Shown here: positions 15,521 to 25,016 of the stretch, in pieces
Layout: each line of letters starts with the position of its first letter
Position numbering within the stretch: position 1 is the first letter of the stretch
DNA from: Lachnospiraceae bacterium
Lineage (GTDB): Bacteria > Bacillota > Clostridia > Lachnospirales > Lachnospiraceae
Assembly: GCA_009911195.1 (NCBI GenBank)
Contig: QXWV01000107.1
Location: forward strand, 1-64,000
DNA length: 64,000 nt
Direction: 5' to 3'
Program-made: the position numbers and the translations under genes
The notes under the pieces: generated by a model
What the model was told of the DNA's origin: nothing
The model's database searches: none
Seen by the model: only the letters and a program-made list of their open reading frames with translations

Positions 15521-16285
15521 CTATTTAGTCAATATTCCAATATAACCTCCCATTTTTGATTTCATTTTTTGCAAAGCTCTTGTATGGAGCTGGGATATCC
15601 TCGACTCGGATACCTCCAGTATGTTGCTGATTTCCTTCAAGGTCAGTTCTTCATAATAGTATAATTCTATGACCCTTCTTTCTTTCTCCGTTAATAGCTC
15701 CAATGCTTCAGATAAAATTTTTTTCAGTTCTTCCTTCTCAATAACTTCTTCTGGGCTGTCAAAATGGGCATTCTTATTATTTTCAGCCGGTATCTCACTC
15801 CCTTGTTCCATAAACTCATTTAAAGACACCACATTGGTGATTTTCATCTGTGACTGCCACTCCCCAAATTCCTCCTCAGAAATCCCCAATGATTCTGCTA
15901 TTTCTATATCTGTTGCATTTCTTCCTTTTACCGCTTCAATCTCCTTGATGGCTAAGTCTATCTTTTTCTGCCTCTGTCTAATCGTTCTCGGAATCCAGTC
16001 CATTTTACGTATCTGGTCTAAGATAGCACCTCTTATGCGCAGACTCGCATAGGTTTCAAACTTAACCGCTTTCATGCTGTCAAATTTATCAATCGCATCA
16101 ATCAGCCCGAAAATACCATAACCAACTAAATCATCATACTCCACATTATACCCCAGATACATGCTGAGCCTTCCTGCCACCAGCTTTACAAGCGGGGCAT
16201 ATTCGAGAATTAGTTTTTCACGTATTTCCGGCGATTTTGCCTTTCCATACTCCTCCCACAACTTCTTTCTGCCTGTTTCGTCCAT
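15521..16285 (-). CDS. fliA: RNA polymerase sigma-28 factor for flagellar genes (FliA/WhiG/SigD)
   Basis: The 254-aa sigma-70 family member shows region 2 (ILEYAPLVKLVAGRLSMYLG; YDDLVGYGIFGLIDAIDKFD; FETYASLRIRGAILDQIRKMDWIPR, the WhiG/FliA signature), region 3 (TDIEIAESLGISEEEF) and region 4 (LTEKERRVIELYYYEELTLKEISNILEVSESRISQLH). It directs late flagellar and chemotaxis genes such as flagellin. It sits between the 100-aa membrane protein and the FapA-like gene, where SigD lies in other clostridia. No flgM-like anti-sigma gene is present in this window. Confidence 0.93.
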   Translation of the reverse strand: MDETGRKKLWEEYGKAKSPEIREKLILEYAPLVKLVAGRLSMYLGYNVEYDDLVGYGIFGLIDAIDKFDSMKAVKFETYASLRIRGAILDQIRKMDWIPRTIRQRQKKIDLAIKEIEAVKGRNATDIEIAESLGISEEEFGEWQSQMKITNVVSLNEFMEQGSEIPAENNKNAHFDSPEEVIEKEELKKILSEALELLTEKERRVIELYYYEELTLKEISNILEVSESRISQLHTRALQKMKSKMGGYIGILTK

Positions 16286-16318
16286 ACCAGCCTCCAGCCA
16301 CCTTTATATTTGCCTATA

Positions 16319-16621
16319 CTACCCTTCCGTTTTCACCTGTCCTTCTTCCATATCGGCCTGTTCTCCTTCTCCTTCTGCCGCTGGTTCTTCCATCACCTCT
16401 GCCGGCTGGTTCTGTCTGTCAAACACATTAAGCATCACTTCAAAAAGACTACCTACAATATAAAATACAATAAACAGCCCTAAAAGTACTGAAAGCATCT
16501 CATTTGTTTCATAATGATTGATTCGCATAACAATACTGCTTATCAGTCCTACCGATAACATCAGAAAAGCCGGTATTAATCTTCTTTTCATTACTTTTTT
16601 TCTGGTTTTTCCCTTATTCAT
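16319..16621 (-). CDS. Small membrane protein between cheD and sigma-28, 100 aa
   Basis: A basic N-terminus (MNKGKTRKKVMKRR) is followed by two transmembrane helices (about residues 15-33 and 42-62), then an acidic tail rich in Glu (EEPAAEGEGEQADMEEGQ). The topology with positive start suggests both termini are cytoplasmic. The start overlaps the cheD stop as ATGA, so it is translationally coupled to cheD. I do not recognise the family. Its fixed place before the sigma gene makes a role in motility regulation possible. Confidence 0.65.
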   Translation of the reverse strand: MNKGKTRKKVMKRRLIPAFLMLSVGLISSIVMRINHYETNEMLSVLLGLFIVFYIVGSLFEVMLNVFDRQNQPAEVMEEPAAEGEGEQADMEEGQVKTEG

Positions 16622-17103
16622 ATCGTTTTCTGTGCCTTCCCGACTGCTTTTATGACAAAATCCCCCGTTTCCGGATAAAAAATAACAGTTCTCCCATAAT
16701 TGTTTCCAGTGTCTTGTGCCAAAATCGGTATTCTAAGTTCTGCCAGCTTTTTCTTCGTTGCTGCTACATTCCTCTCCCCTACACGGCTCAACTCCGATTT
16801 ATTCTGAAAAGAAAACATCTGGGCGCCACCCGCAATTTTAGCCACCATACGGCTCTGCCTCGCCCCTTTTGCAACCATCTGTTTTACCAGCTCCGTAATA
16901 CCTGTATCCGCGAACTTCGGTATATTGCTGTTATTACTTATTTGTGTGCTGTCTGGCAGCATAATATGCGCCAGCCCTCCAATTTTGGTAACCGGGTCCC
17001 GAATCGCAATCCCAACGCAGGAGCCCAGCCCCAAAGTTGTCACAGCATTAGGACTAATACATACTCGTAAATCTGCCATTCCAACTTTAATTGTTTCACT
17101 CAT
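16618..17103 (-). CDS. cheD: Chemoreceptor glutamine deamidase CheD
   Basis: The 161-aa product is CheD, which deamidates receptor glutamines and in Bacillus-type systems stimulates the CheC phosphatase. The catalytic motif LGLGSCVGIAI holds the nucleophilic Cys, GGLAHIMLPDS holds the His, and the conserved GGAQMF and GNNYGRTVIFYPETG segments follow. GGAAGGAT precedes the ATG. It follows cheC directly, the usual partner arrangement. Confidence 0.95.
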   Translation of the reverse strand: MSETIKVGMADLRVCISPNAVTTLGLGSCVGIAIRDPVTKIGGLAHIMLPDSTQISNNSNIPKFADTGITELVKQMVAKGARQSRMVAKIAGGAQMFSFQNKSELSRVGERNVAATKKKLAELRIPILAQDTGNNYGRTVIFYPETGDFVIKAVGKAQKTI

Positions 17104-17157
17104 ATCCTTCCCAAATCTCCCTTTTCCTTTGAAATATCCCTTATATTATACTTACCT

Positions 17158-17775
17158 CTAAACGCCAATACCTAATGACTTTAACATTCTTCCATATGAC
17201 TCCAAATCTGGAATCAGGATAAAAAAGCCTTCCAACTGAACTTCATCAAAAAACTGTGTCTGAATCAGCAAAATGCTATCCCCCATCGTTCCGAATTCAA
17301 TTGCAGGAACGCTTAAGATAGCTCCGGCCATATCCACTGCCAATGAAGGGATTGTAGGATAAATTTTAAGATTTGTCATCGCCGACAGCGAATTCAGATA
17401 GGAGCCTGTAATAATATTGCCCACCTCCTGTAAGGCAGACTGCTCAATTTCCGAAAATTCTTCGCCCTCCATTTCCATCCCCATCATTTTCCCCACCAGA
17501 TGCCTGGCAGAGTCTTTCTGCAGCAGAAACATGATGCTTCCCGTAATATCTCCCTCCACCCCAAGGTAGATACCAGCCATCAACTGTTCCTCACCGCCCA
17601 TAATGGTCGCCACATCCTTAAATTCCAGTAATTTTACCTGGGGAACAGACATATCCACCTTGCACTGAAGCATCTGTGCCAAAGCTGTGGTCGCATTGCC
17701 TGCCCCGATATTTCCCAATTCTTTCAGTATATCATAATATTCCTGAGACATTGTCTCTAAACTTAACTCAGCCAC
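17158..17775 (-). CDS. cheC: CheY-phosphate phosphatase CheC
   Basis: The product (about 205 aa) has both active-site repeats of the CheC/FliY family: ILKELGNIGAGNATTALAQML near the N-terminus and ALQEVGNIITGSYLNSLSAMT around residue 110, each with the E-x2-N pair. CheC removes phosphate from CheY-P and is activated by CheD, encoded next. The start is the GTG at 17775, six bases after AGGAGG; an ATG two codons upstream abuts the ribosome binding site. Confidence 0.93.
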   Translation of the reverse strand: MAELSLETMSQEYYDILKELGNIGAGNATTALAQMLQCKVDMSVPQVKLLEFKDVATIMGGEEQLMAGIYLGVEGDITGSIMFLLQKDSARHLVGKMMGMEMEGEEFSEIEQSALQEVGNIITGSYLNSLSAMTNLKIYPTIPSLAVDMAGAILSVPAIEFGTMGDSILLIQTQFFDEVQLEGFFILIPDLESYGRMLKSLGIGV

Positions 17776-17852
17776 TGTCATCCTCCTATATGCGCTCTTT
17801 TTTCCATTATACCACAGAGCAGCCTTACCATGAGTGAAAAATGTCAATTATT

Positions 17853-18584
17853 TTAATTTATTTTTCTTCTGATTTTCCGTTCTGTCTCAAAAATAAACCG
17901 AATAATTTCTTCCCTCGCCTCATCATAGATATTTATAAACTGTACCCTGTGTTCAAATATGTCCTCCCTGTTCTGGGAAGGTTTTGACCCCAATATGCTT
18001 CCCAGCACCTCGTACTCCTTTGCATCATTCTCCGCCCCCAATTTATAACGGCATAATATTGTGCTCCCTTCTTTCACCGTATGGTCCGCCGCAAAGCGCA
18101 GCCCACCACCGCTTATATCCACAATAATCCCTCTTTTCATCGGTTTTTCTTCGATAACCGGGTCATCCAGGAAATCGCTGTCTTCAAATGTTTTCACTTC
18201 CTCCTCGCTAAGAACCCTGAATTTCATTTCCAGCGCACAGTTAAAGCGATAGAATTCCCGCCTCTGGTCCTTATGTAAATCGGTAGTAAGTTCCATCTGC
18301 AGCAAAAACTTATTATCCCTTTTCCCTCTTCCGACTACCTTTGCCCTACAATGGTAAATCCCGTTATGGGAATAAAAGCTCAGTTCATACTCCACACCTG
18401 TTAAAAGCATAACGATTTTATTCTGTTCCATCGGCATCGTTATCTCTATCCGGTCTTCTGACAAAATACTGTGCAGTTGGCTATGGTATGTCTTAATTTG
18501 AGTCTTTCTTATGCTGCCATTCCTCTTAATATCTACTTTGCTTCCTTCGGTTATAAATTTTGCTAACTTCTCTTCCATAATCAA
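17853..18584 (-). CDS. ycgR: PilZ-domain flagellar brake protein (YcgR-like)
   Basis: The 243-aa product has an N-terminal YcgR-like domain (about 1-110) and a C-terminal PilZ domain with both c-di-GMP-binding elements intact: RREFYRF (RxxxR) near residue 115 and VDISGGGLRF (D/NxSxxG) near 170. On binding c-di-GMP such proteins slow or stop the motor. The start may be the TTG at 18584, well spaced from AAAGG, or the ATG two codons later. It follows flhG by 3 nt and precedes cheC. Confidence 0.9.
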   Translation of the reverse strand: MIMEEKLAKFITEGSKVDIKRNGSIRKTQIKTYHSQLHSILSEDRIEITMPMEQNKIVMLLTGVEYELSFYSHNGIYHCRAKVVGRGKRDNKFLLQMELTTDLHKDQRREFYRFNCALEMKFRVLSEEEVKTFEDSDFLDDPVIEEKPMKRGIIVDISGGGLRFAADHTVKEGSTILCRYKLGAENDAKEYEVLGSILGSKPSQNREDIFEHRVQFINIYDEAREEIIRFIFETERKIRRKIN

Positions 18585-18587
18585 ACT

Positions 18588-19466
18588 CTACCTTTTCCCA
18601 TTAAAAATATTTGAAAAAAATGCTGCCATTCCTCTCCTGTTAACCTTTTCCACAACATCCTTGTTTGCCAGCTTTGCCGCAATATGTTTATATGCCATTG
18701 CAGACTTCGCATAAGGGTCCGCCATTGATACCGGTTTCTGCTGCATAACTGCTTTCACCAGATACGTATCTTCCGGTACTTCCCCCAGGTATTCCATGGG
18801 TGTTTTCAAATACCTTTCTACCACCACCTTTAGTTTTTTATATAGTTCTTTTCCTTCCCCATTTGCATGAACTTTATTTGCAATCATTTTAATCTTCGTC
18901 TCATCCCGCATATACTTTGGGTGCATGCTTAGGGTTTTCAACAAAGAATAAGAATCGGTAATCGATGTAGGCTCTGGTGTTGTCACAAGAAGTATCTCAC
19001 CACTGGCTACCAGAAACTCCATTACAGCATCGGATATCCCTGCCCCCGTATCTACAATAATCGTATCCGCCAATGAGTCCAACATAGACAAACCCTGGAC
19101 AATACTGTATATGTGCTCCTGTGTCAGGTTAGACAAGCTGCAAATCCCTGACCCCCCGGAAATGAAATTTATTCCCATAGGCCCCTTTGTAATAATTTCC
19201 TCAATACTTCTTCCTTCGTAAATAAAATCGGATAAATTATATTTTGGTACCGCACCGAACATAATTTCTATATTAGCAAGCCCGAAATCCGCATCCAGAA
19301 TCACTACTTTTTGCCCCATTTTCCGGAACTGAATGGCCAGATTAATAGAGGTGTTTGACTTTCCGACCCCCCCTTTTCCGCTGGTCACTGTCAGAACCCT
19401 TGCCAAAGGCTTCTGCGGATTATTGCTAGCTTTTATAATATTCCGTAACCGTTCAGCCTGATCCAT
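18588..19466 (-). CDS. flhG: MinD-like flagellar number regulator FlhG (FleN/YlxH)
   Basis: The 292-aa ParA/MinD-type ATPase contains VTSGKGGVGKSNTSINLA (deviant Walker A with signature Lys), VVILDADFGLANIEIMFG (A') and IIVDTGAGIS (Walker B). With FlhF it sets the number and place of flagella and stimulates the FlhF GTPase through its basic N-terminus (DQAERLRNII). TAGGAGGAA precedes the ATG. It lies directly after flhF, as in other bacteria. Confidence 0.93.
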   Translation of the reverse strand: MDQAERLRNIIKASNNPQKPLARVLTVTSGKGGVGKSNTSINLAIQFRKMGQKVVILDADFGLANIEIMFGAVPKYNLSDFIYEGRSIEEIITKGPMGINFISGGSGICSLSNLTQEHIYSIVQGLSMLDSLADTIIVDTGAGISDAVMEFLVASGEILLVTTPEPTSITDSYSLLKTLSMHPKYMRDETKIKMIANKVHANGEGKELYKKLKVVVERYLKTPMEYLGEVPEDTYLVKAVMQQKPVSMADPYAKSAMAYKHIAAKLANKDVVEKVNRRGMAAFFSNIFNGKR

Positions 19467-19508
19467 AACTCGTAACTTCCTCCTAGTTTTTTCCCCTTTG
19501 TTTTCCCC

Positions 19509-20690
19509 CTAGTTTTTTCCTCCAAGTAATTGTTTTACCGCATCCTGTGGACTGAATTCGTTTAAATCATCCGGTACATTCTGCCCACAGGTGATATAGG
19601 ATAATGTTTTTCCCGTATGAAGCTTCACGTTCAAAAGGTTTCCCAGGGCATCTGTTTCATCCAGTTTTGTAAATATTAATTTATAATCTGTTATTTCCGA
19701 ATAAGTATCTGTTATTTTCAGCAAATCCCTGTATTTTGTTGTAGCACTCAGTACAAGGTATACTTCCTTTTCCGCCTCCCCATCCACCGAATGGACAATC
19801 TGTGCCATATTCTGTTTCTGTTCCTCATTCTGGTAGGAATGCCCTGATGTATCTACAAAAATATAATCGCACGCTTCAAAAATTTTCAGGCACTGCACAA
19901 TCTCCTCCGGCGAATATACTACCCTGAAAGGCGCCTCTAAAATCCCGGCATAAGTCCGGAGCTGTTCAGCCGCTGCGATACGGTAAGTGTCCGCCGTTAT
20001 CATGGCCACTTTTTTCTTTTCATCCACAATATAGTAAGAAGCCAGTTTTGCAATAGTTGTTGTTTTCCCCACACCAGTAGGCCCAATGAAAAATATAACC
20101 TTCGTATCTTCCCCAGCCGGCAAAATCCCTTCCGGTTTGCCGAATTTTAATACCATCTTCTGATACACATTTGCGAGTGCATACTCAAAAGGCATATTGG
20201 GCTTTGTGCTTTTCTCCATTTCGTCCAAAATCTGGTTTGCATACTTTTCATCCAGTTCATTATCTAGCATCCTGTTATATAAAAGCTTCATTAACCGGTC
20301 CAGTTCGCTCAAAGGCTCTTCTGCCGCTTCCTCTTCTTCTTTCTCCTCCTCCGGCCTCTGTAGTTGCTGTTCCAGCAAAGAATGCAGGCTATCCAACTTT
20401 TCTTCCAATACCGCATTCCCCCTGCTTTCTTCCTGTTTGTTCAAAACCGGCCTAGTTATGGGGGGAGTAGGGATACCTTCCTTTTTTTCCCCTTTTTTCA
20501 CTGGGGAATATTTTTCATTTTCTTCTTCCAGCGCCACTGTGACCTCTACCAAGTCTTTCAGAAAAAAACGTAAAATACCTTTTCTCTTTATGCTTCTTAC
20601 ATTCATCGTTACAATATTATTGCCCAGTTCCTTTTTCGCCGCCTCTATCGCTTCCAACTCAGACTTGCCCTGAAATTTTTTTATTATCAT
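19509..20690 (-). CDS. flhF: Flagellar biosynthesis GTPase FlhF
   Basis: The 393-aa SRP-type GTPase has an N-terminal B domain (about 1-75), a charged Glu-rich linker (about 110-130), a helical N domain and the G domain: VIFFIGPTGVGKTTTIAKLASYY (G1), MITADTYRIAAAEQLRTYAGI, DYIFVDTSGHSYQ (G3) and LIFTKLDETDALGNLLN. It helps recruit early basal-body components to their site. The start overlaps the flhA stop as ATGA. Confidence 0.95.
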   Translation of the reverse strand: MIIKKFQGKSELEAIEAAKKELGNNIVTMNVRSIKRKGILRFFLKDLVEVTVALEEENEKYSPVKKGEKKEGIPTPPITRPVLNKQEESRGNAVLEEKLDSLHSLLEQQLQRPEEEKEEEEAAEEPLSELDRLMKLLYNRMLDNELDEKYANQILDEMEKSTKPNMPFEYALANVYQKMVLKFGKPEGILPAGEDTKVIFFIGPTGVGKTTTIAKLASYYIVDEKKKVAMITADTYRIAAAEQLRTYAGILEAPFRVVYSPEEIVQCLKIFEACDYIFVDTSGHSYQNEEQKQNMAQIVHSVDGEAEKEVYLVLSATTKYRDLLKITDTYSEITDYKLIFTKLDETDALGNLLNVKLHTGKTLSYITCGQNVPDDLNEFSPQDAVKQLLGGKN

Positions 20691-22723
20691 GCTATTGTCA
20701 CCATCCCTACTGATTGCAATTCAACATTCGATTCTATCTCATTATATGAAACAACAATCAAGTCCTTATAATAATCTTCCGTCAACCGTTTAAAATACAT
20801 GCGCACAATAGGCGACGTAATGATAATCGGGTTTTTCCCTAAATTTTCTAACTTTTGTACTTCTTCCCCTACCGATGCGATGACCGCTTTTGTTTTCTCC
20901 GGGTCTAAAGTCAGATATGCCCCCTGTTCCGTCTGTTTTACACTGTTCATGATTTCCTGCTCCATCTTTGGGTCTAATGTTACCACACTTGTAGTCTCAT
21001 TTGCAGGGAAATATTTTCCTGAAATAGCGCGTTTCAAGCTTTGACGCACATATTCCGTCAAAATATCAATATCACGTGTAGTAGGGGCATAATCCGCCAG
21101 TGTTTCAAAAATTGTAAGCAAATCCCTGATAGAGATTCCTTCCTTTAGCAAATTCTGCAAAACCTTCTGTATCTCGCCAATACCTAACAGCTTGGGTACC
21201 AGTTCTTCCACAAGGGTCGGGTTGGTTTCTTTCATATTGTCGATAAGTCCGGCCACATCTTGCCTTGTAAGCAGTTCCGCAATATACTGCCTGATTATTT
21301 CTGTCAAATGTGTCGCAATAATGGAAGGGGGGTCTACTACCGTATAGCCCAGGCTCTCCGCACGCTCCCTCTGCCCTTCCGTAATCCAAATAGCCGGAAG
21401 ATGGAAGGAAGGCTCAAAGGTAGGTATACCTGTAATCTCCTCTTCCACATATCCTGGATTCATCGCCATATAATGGTCAAAAAGGATTTCCCCTTCGCTT
21501 ACCTGTACCCCTTTTATTTTAATAATATATTGGTTTGGGTTCAACTGTATATTATCCCTTAAACGGATAATAGGCACAACAGTACCCAGTTCCAACGCAA
21601 TCTGCCTACGTATCATAACTACACGGTCCAAAAGGTCACCGCCCTGGTTCACATCCGCAAGGGGGATAATCCCATAACCGAATTCCAGCTCGATAGGGTC
21701 TACCTGCAAAAGGCTGGTAACATTTTCCGGCTGGCGTATCTCCTCTGCCGCCGCTTCATCCGTATCCACTTCCGACTCAATCAGCGAAGTTTCAATAGTG
21801 CCCGCCATCATCCTTCCGCATACAATAAAGATAAGTCCAAGCGTTATAAATATTAAAGTATCCAAAGGGGTAATGATACCTAAAGCAATCAGAATAGCAC
21901 CGACAAAATACATCGCTTTTGGAACGCCAAACAACTGGCTCACCAAAATCGTGCCAAAATCCGCATCTTTGGAGCCTTTGGTTACCAAAATACCTGTGGA
22001 CAAAGAGATAAGCAGGGAAGGAATCTGGCTCACCAGGCCATCACCAATGGTGAGGATTACATATTTATTGGCCGCCGCACTAAAATCCATATTCTGGCGC
22101 AGGACACCCATAGCAATGCCTCCCACCACATTGACCACCGTAATAATCAAACCAGCAATAGCATCCCCCTTTACGTACTTTACAGCACCATCCATGGAAC
22201 CGAAGAAGCTGGACTCCTCCTGTATCTTTTCACGGCGTCTCTTCGCTTCCGCATCCGTTATCGCGCCCGTATTCAAATCCGCATCAATTGCCATCTGCTT
22301 ACCTGGCATAGCATCCAAAGTAAATCGGGCCGTTACTTCCGCTACTCTTTCAGAACCTTTATTAATAACAAGAAACTGGATAAGAATCAGAATAATAAAT
22401 ATAATAATACCAATAATAATATCCCCACCGCCTACATAATTGCCGAAGGTGGCTACTACATTACCAGGGTCTCCTGTTGTCAATATCATCCTGGTAGAGG
22501 AAACGTTCAAAGATATCCTGAAAATCGTTGTAAACAGCAAAATAGTCGGGAAAAAAGATAAGTCCAATACTTCCTTTGCAAACATACAGCCAAACATAAC
22601 CGTAAAAGCCACAGCTATATTAAAGGCCAGCAAAATATCCAGCATCCACTTCTGCACAGGAATAATCAACATAATAAATGCTGCCAGTATATATAAAGCA
22701 ACCCCTATATCCGCCTTTTTCAC
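20687..22723 (-). CDS. flhA: Flagellar type III export gate protein FlhA
   Basis: The 678-aa product has about eight N-terminal transmembrane helices (residues about 7-310) with the FHIPEP-region signature (FSFFPTILLFTTIFRISLNVSSTRMIL; TLDAMPGKQMAIDADLNTGAITDAEAKRRR) and a large cytoplasmic domain (about 330-678) that docks chaperone-substrate complexes. It forms the nonameric ring of the export gate and conducts protons. Translation begins at a GTG after GAGAGGAGA. A gap of about 100 nt without a gene separates it from flhB. Confidence 0.97.
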   Translation of the reverse strand: MKKADIGVALYILAAFIMLIIPVQKWMLDILLAFNIAVAFTVMFGCMFAKEVLDLSFFPTILLFTTIFRISLNVSSTRMILTTGDPGNVVATFGNYVGGGDIIIGIIIFIILILIQFLVINKGSERVAEVTARFTLDAMPGKQMAIDADLNTGAITDAEAKRRREKIQEESSFFGSMDGAVKYVKGDAIAGLIITVVNVVGGIAMGVLRQNMDFSAAANKYVILTIGDGLVSQIPSLLISLSTGILVTKGSKDADFGTILVSQLFGVPKAMYFVGAILIALGIITPLDTLIFITLGLIFIVCGRMMAGTIETSLIESEVDTDEAAAEEIRQPENVTSLLQVDPIELEFGYGIIPLADVNQGGDLLDRVVMIRRQIALELGTVVPIIRLRDNIQLNPNQYIIKIKGVQVSEGEILFDHYMAMNPGYVEEEITGIPTFEPSFHLPAIWITEGQRERAESLGYTVVDPPSIIATHLTEIIRQYIAELLTRQDVAGLIDNMKETNPTLVEELVPKLLGIGEIQKVLQNLLKEGISIRDLLTIFETLADYAPTTRDIDILTEYVRQSLKRAISGKYFPANETTSVVTLDPKMEQEIMNSVKQTEQGAYLTLDPEKTKAVIASVGEEVQKLENLGKNPIIITSPIVRMYFKRLTEDYYKDLIVVSYNEIESNVELQSVGMVTIA

Positions 22724-22824
22724 GCTCTATTTCTCCTCTCTTTCTGCACCACGTAACCTTCCGGCTTTCCGCGAAGTACTTCCACGGCACAGGTAATCCT
22801 TTCATTTTGCGCCTTGCAAAGCAC

Positions 22825-23934
22825 CTATACTTTTCCCTGCAAATGATATACAAATGCAAGGACTTCCGCCACTGCCTGATACAGTTCCGGCGGCACCAGC
22901 TCCCCTACTTCCACATTGGCATAAAGCATACGGGCAAGAGGCTTGTTTTCCACAATTTCTATATGATGTTCTTTCGCAGCATCTTTAATCTTCTGCGCAA
23001 GATAATTCTCCCCCTTGGCCAGTACTACCGGCGCTTCATACTCTTCCGGGTCATATTTAATAGCTACTGCATAATGGGTCGGGTTCGTAATTACCACATC
23101 GGCCTCTGGCAGTTTTTGCATCATACGCCGCTGCGATGCTTCCCTCATCCGCTGTTTCTGTTTTGACTTTATTTGAGGGTCGCCTTCCTGGTCTTTATAT
23201 TCATCCTTGACTTCCTGTTTTGTCATCTTCATATCTTCTTTGAATTTTATCTTCTGGTAAGCATAATCTGCAAATCCAATCAACAGATAAATCGCGGAAA
23301 TCCGTATCCCTAAATCCGTCACCAGCTTCCCAATCAGCCCAATCGCCTGATTCAGGGAGATGTCATATAGCAAAAAAATCATATAACTTTTATCTTTTAA
23401 ATAAGAATAAACCACATAGGTAATCAGCCCTATCTTTAGGATAGACTTAATCAGCTCTATGGCCGAGTCTTTGGATAAAATTTTTTTAAACCCTTTCAAC
23501 GGGTTCAACTTACTGAATTTAGGCATCAAAGGCTTTCCCGTAGGGCTCCATTTCACCTGCACTAAATCACATACAAAAGCAACGAACAGCCCTACTAACA
23601 AAATAGGACCCATAATCAATATCATATCCAGAACCATATTCCGGAATACAATATTGATACTCGTTACAGGAATCTGGCCATCATACATCTTAATAAACTC
23701 CGGTATTTGGGAATAAATATTATAAAACCCCCCCATAAACCGTGTTCCCATATATCCTACATAAAACTTCAGAACTAAAAACAATGCAAGAAGCACAAAT
23801 GCATTCCCTATCTCTTTACTCTTAGCCACCTGTCCTTCTTTTCTTGCATCAGTTAACTTTTTACTTGTTGCGGGCTCTGTTTTTTCACCACCCGGTCCTT
23901 CTTTTGCAAAAAACTGAAGATTATATATTAACAT
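22825..23934 (-). CDS. flhB: Flagellar export switch protein FlhB
   Basis: The 369-aa product has four transmembrane helices in the first 210 residues and a cytoplasmic domain with the autocleavage motif NPTHYAVAIKY. FlhB switches export from rod/hook to filament substrates after interaction with FliK. The start is the ATG at 23934 (MLIYNLQFF), which overlaps the fliR stop by one base (TAATG); the longer frame upstream is out-of-frame fliR sequence. Confidence 0.95.
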   Translation of the reverse strand: MLIYNLQFFAKEGPGGEKTEPATSKKLTDARKEGQVAKSKEIGNAFVLLALFLVLKFYVGYMGTRFMGGFYNIYSQIPEFIKMYDGQIPVTSINIVFRNMVLDMILIMGPILLVGLFVAFVCDLVQVKWSPTGKPLMPKFSKLNPLKGFKKILSKDSAIELIKSILKIGLITYVVYSYLKDKSYMIFLLYDISLNQAIGLIGKLVTDLGIRISAIYLLIGFADYAYQKIKFKEDMKMTKQEVKDEYKDQEGDPQIKSKQKQRMREASQRRMMQKLPEADVVITNPTHYAVAIKYDPEEYEAPVVLAKGENYLAQKIKDAAKEHHIEIVENKPLARMLYANVEVGELVPPELYQAVAEVLAFVYHLQGKV

Positions 23935-24716
23935 TACATCATTCCTTCTACAAATGATACCACAATTTTCTTCATCTGTGTGAAAATAAAATCGCTGGCC
24001 CCCGGCAGCATCCCTACGGTCAGAAATAAAATAGTCAGCCCCGTAAGCACTTTTAGCTGAATACCTACTGCAAACATATTCATCTGGGGGGCAACCTTTG
24101 CCAATATCCCCAAAACCGCATTCAGCAAAATCATGGTCGCAAATACCGGAAGGCAAATGCGGAATCCAATAATAATATATTCGCTAAGGAAGCGCACCAT
24201 GGAATTCATCAAAGAATCCATCTGGAAGACTGCCCCATTTACTGGTATCAAGGTAAAAGTCTCAGCCAAAGCTTTTAACAAATATTCATGCATCCCGCTG
24301 ACGATAAGCATCAGCATCATCATATACTGATAAAAAACACCTGAAATAGTCGATGATTCCCTTGTGGTAGGGTCCATCAGCGTAACCATAGACAAGCCGA
24401 CTTCCATATCAATAATATGGCCCGCAAAGTTCACAATAGAACTGCACAAAGTAGCTCCAAAACCTATAATAAAGCCCGCTACAGCCTCTTTCATTACAAT
24501 GATAGTATATTCCAGCACCGTCTCATATTCTATCGCTTCAAAGGGCCTTATCATATTAAACAGAATAAATGACACAAAAATTCCAAAACCTACCTTTAAC
24601 CGCCTCGGCGTATTGTTCATACTAAAAAAGGGGGCAATAAAAATAAAGCAGGTGACCCTGGTAAATATTAACAGGAAATATTCAAGCTCCGCATAAGTAA
24701 TAGTACTATCTATCAT
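23934..24716 (-). CDS. fliR: Flagellar export gate protein FliR
   Basis: The 260-aa, six-helix membrane protein has FliR features: an N-terminal ELEYFLLIFTRVTCFIFIAPFF, then FGATLCSSIVNFAGHIIDMEVGLSMVTLMDPTT, and C-terminal hydrophobic helices (GLTILFLTVGMLPG). With FliP5 and FliQ4 it builds the helical export channel core. It follows fliQ by 12 nt and is coupled to flhB. Confidence 0.95.
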   Translation of the reverse strand: MIDSTITYAELEYFLLIFTRVTCFIFIAPFFSMNNTPRRLKVGFGIFVSFILFNMIRPFEAIEYETVLEYTIIVMKEAVAGFIIGFGATLCSSIVNFAGHIIDMEVGLSMVTLMDPTTRESSTISGVFYQYMMMLMLIVSGMHEYLLKALAETFTLIPVNGAVFQMDSLMNSMVRFLSEYIIIGFRICLPVFATMILLNAVLGILAKVAPQMNMFAVGIQLKVLTGLTILFLTVGMLPGASDFIFTQMKKIVVSFVEGMM

Positions 24717-24728
24717 TAGCTGCCCGTC

Positions 24729-24998
24729 CTACCTTATATATATACTGAAATCAGACCAGAGCCTTGTCATAAACTCCGTCATCCCATTCATCATCCAATG
24801 CCCTAAAAATATCATGGATAAAAAAACACAAATTATTTTAGGTACAAAAGTCAGCGTCTGCTCCTGAATCGAAGTAACTGTCTGAAAAATACTGATAACC
24901 AAACCAATTACCAGCGATACCAGCAGCACCGGAGCCGATGTCTTGATAATTAAATAAAGGGCTTCCCCCGCGACCGCAGTCACATCATCAATTGTCAT
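24729..24998 (-). CDS. fliQ: Flagellar export gate protein FliQ
   Basis: The 89-aa protein has two transmembrane helices and the conserved FliQ pattern: AGEALYLIIKTSAPVLLVSLVIGLVISIFQTVTSIQEQTLTFVPKI. It is one of the small subunits lining the export channel. The length is exactly that of the family, and the gene sits between fliP and fliR. Confidence 0.95.
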   Translation of the reverse strand: MTIDDVTAVAGEALYLIIKTSAPVLLVSLVIGLVISIFQTVTSIQEQTLTFVPKIICVFLSMIFLGHWMMNGMTEFMTRLWSDFSIYIR

Positions 24999-25016
24999 AT
25001 CCTGTTTTTCTCCTTA

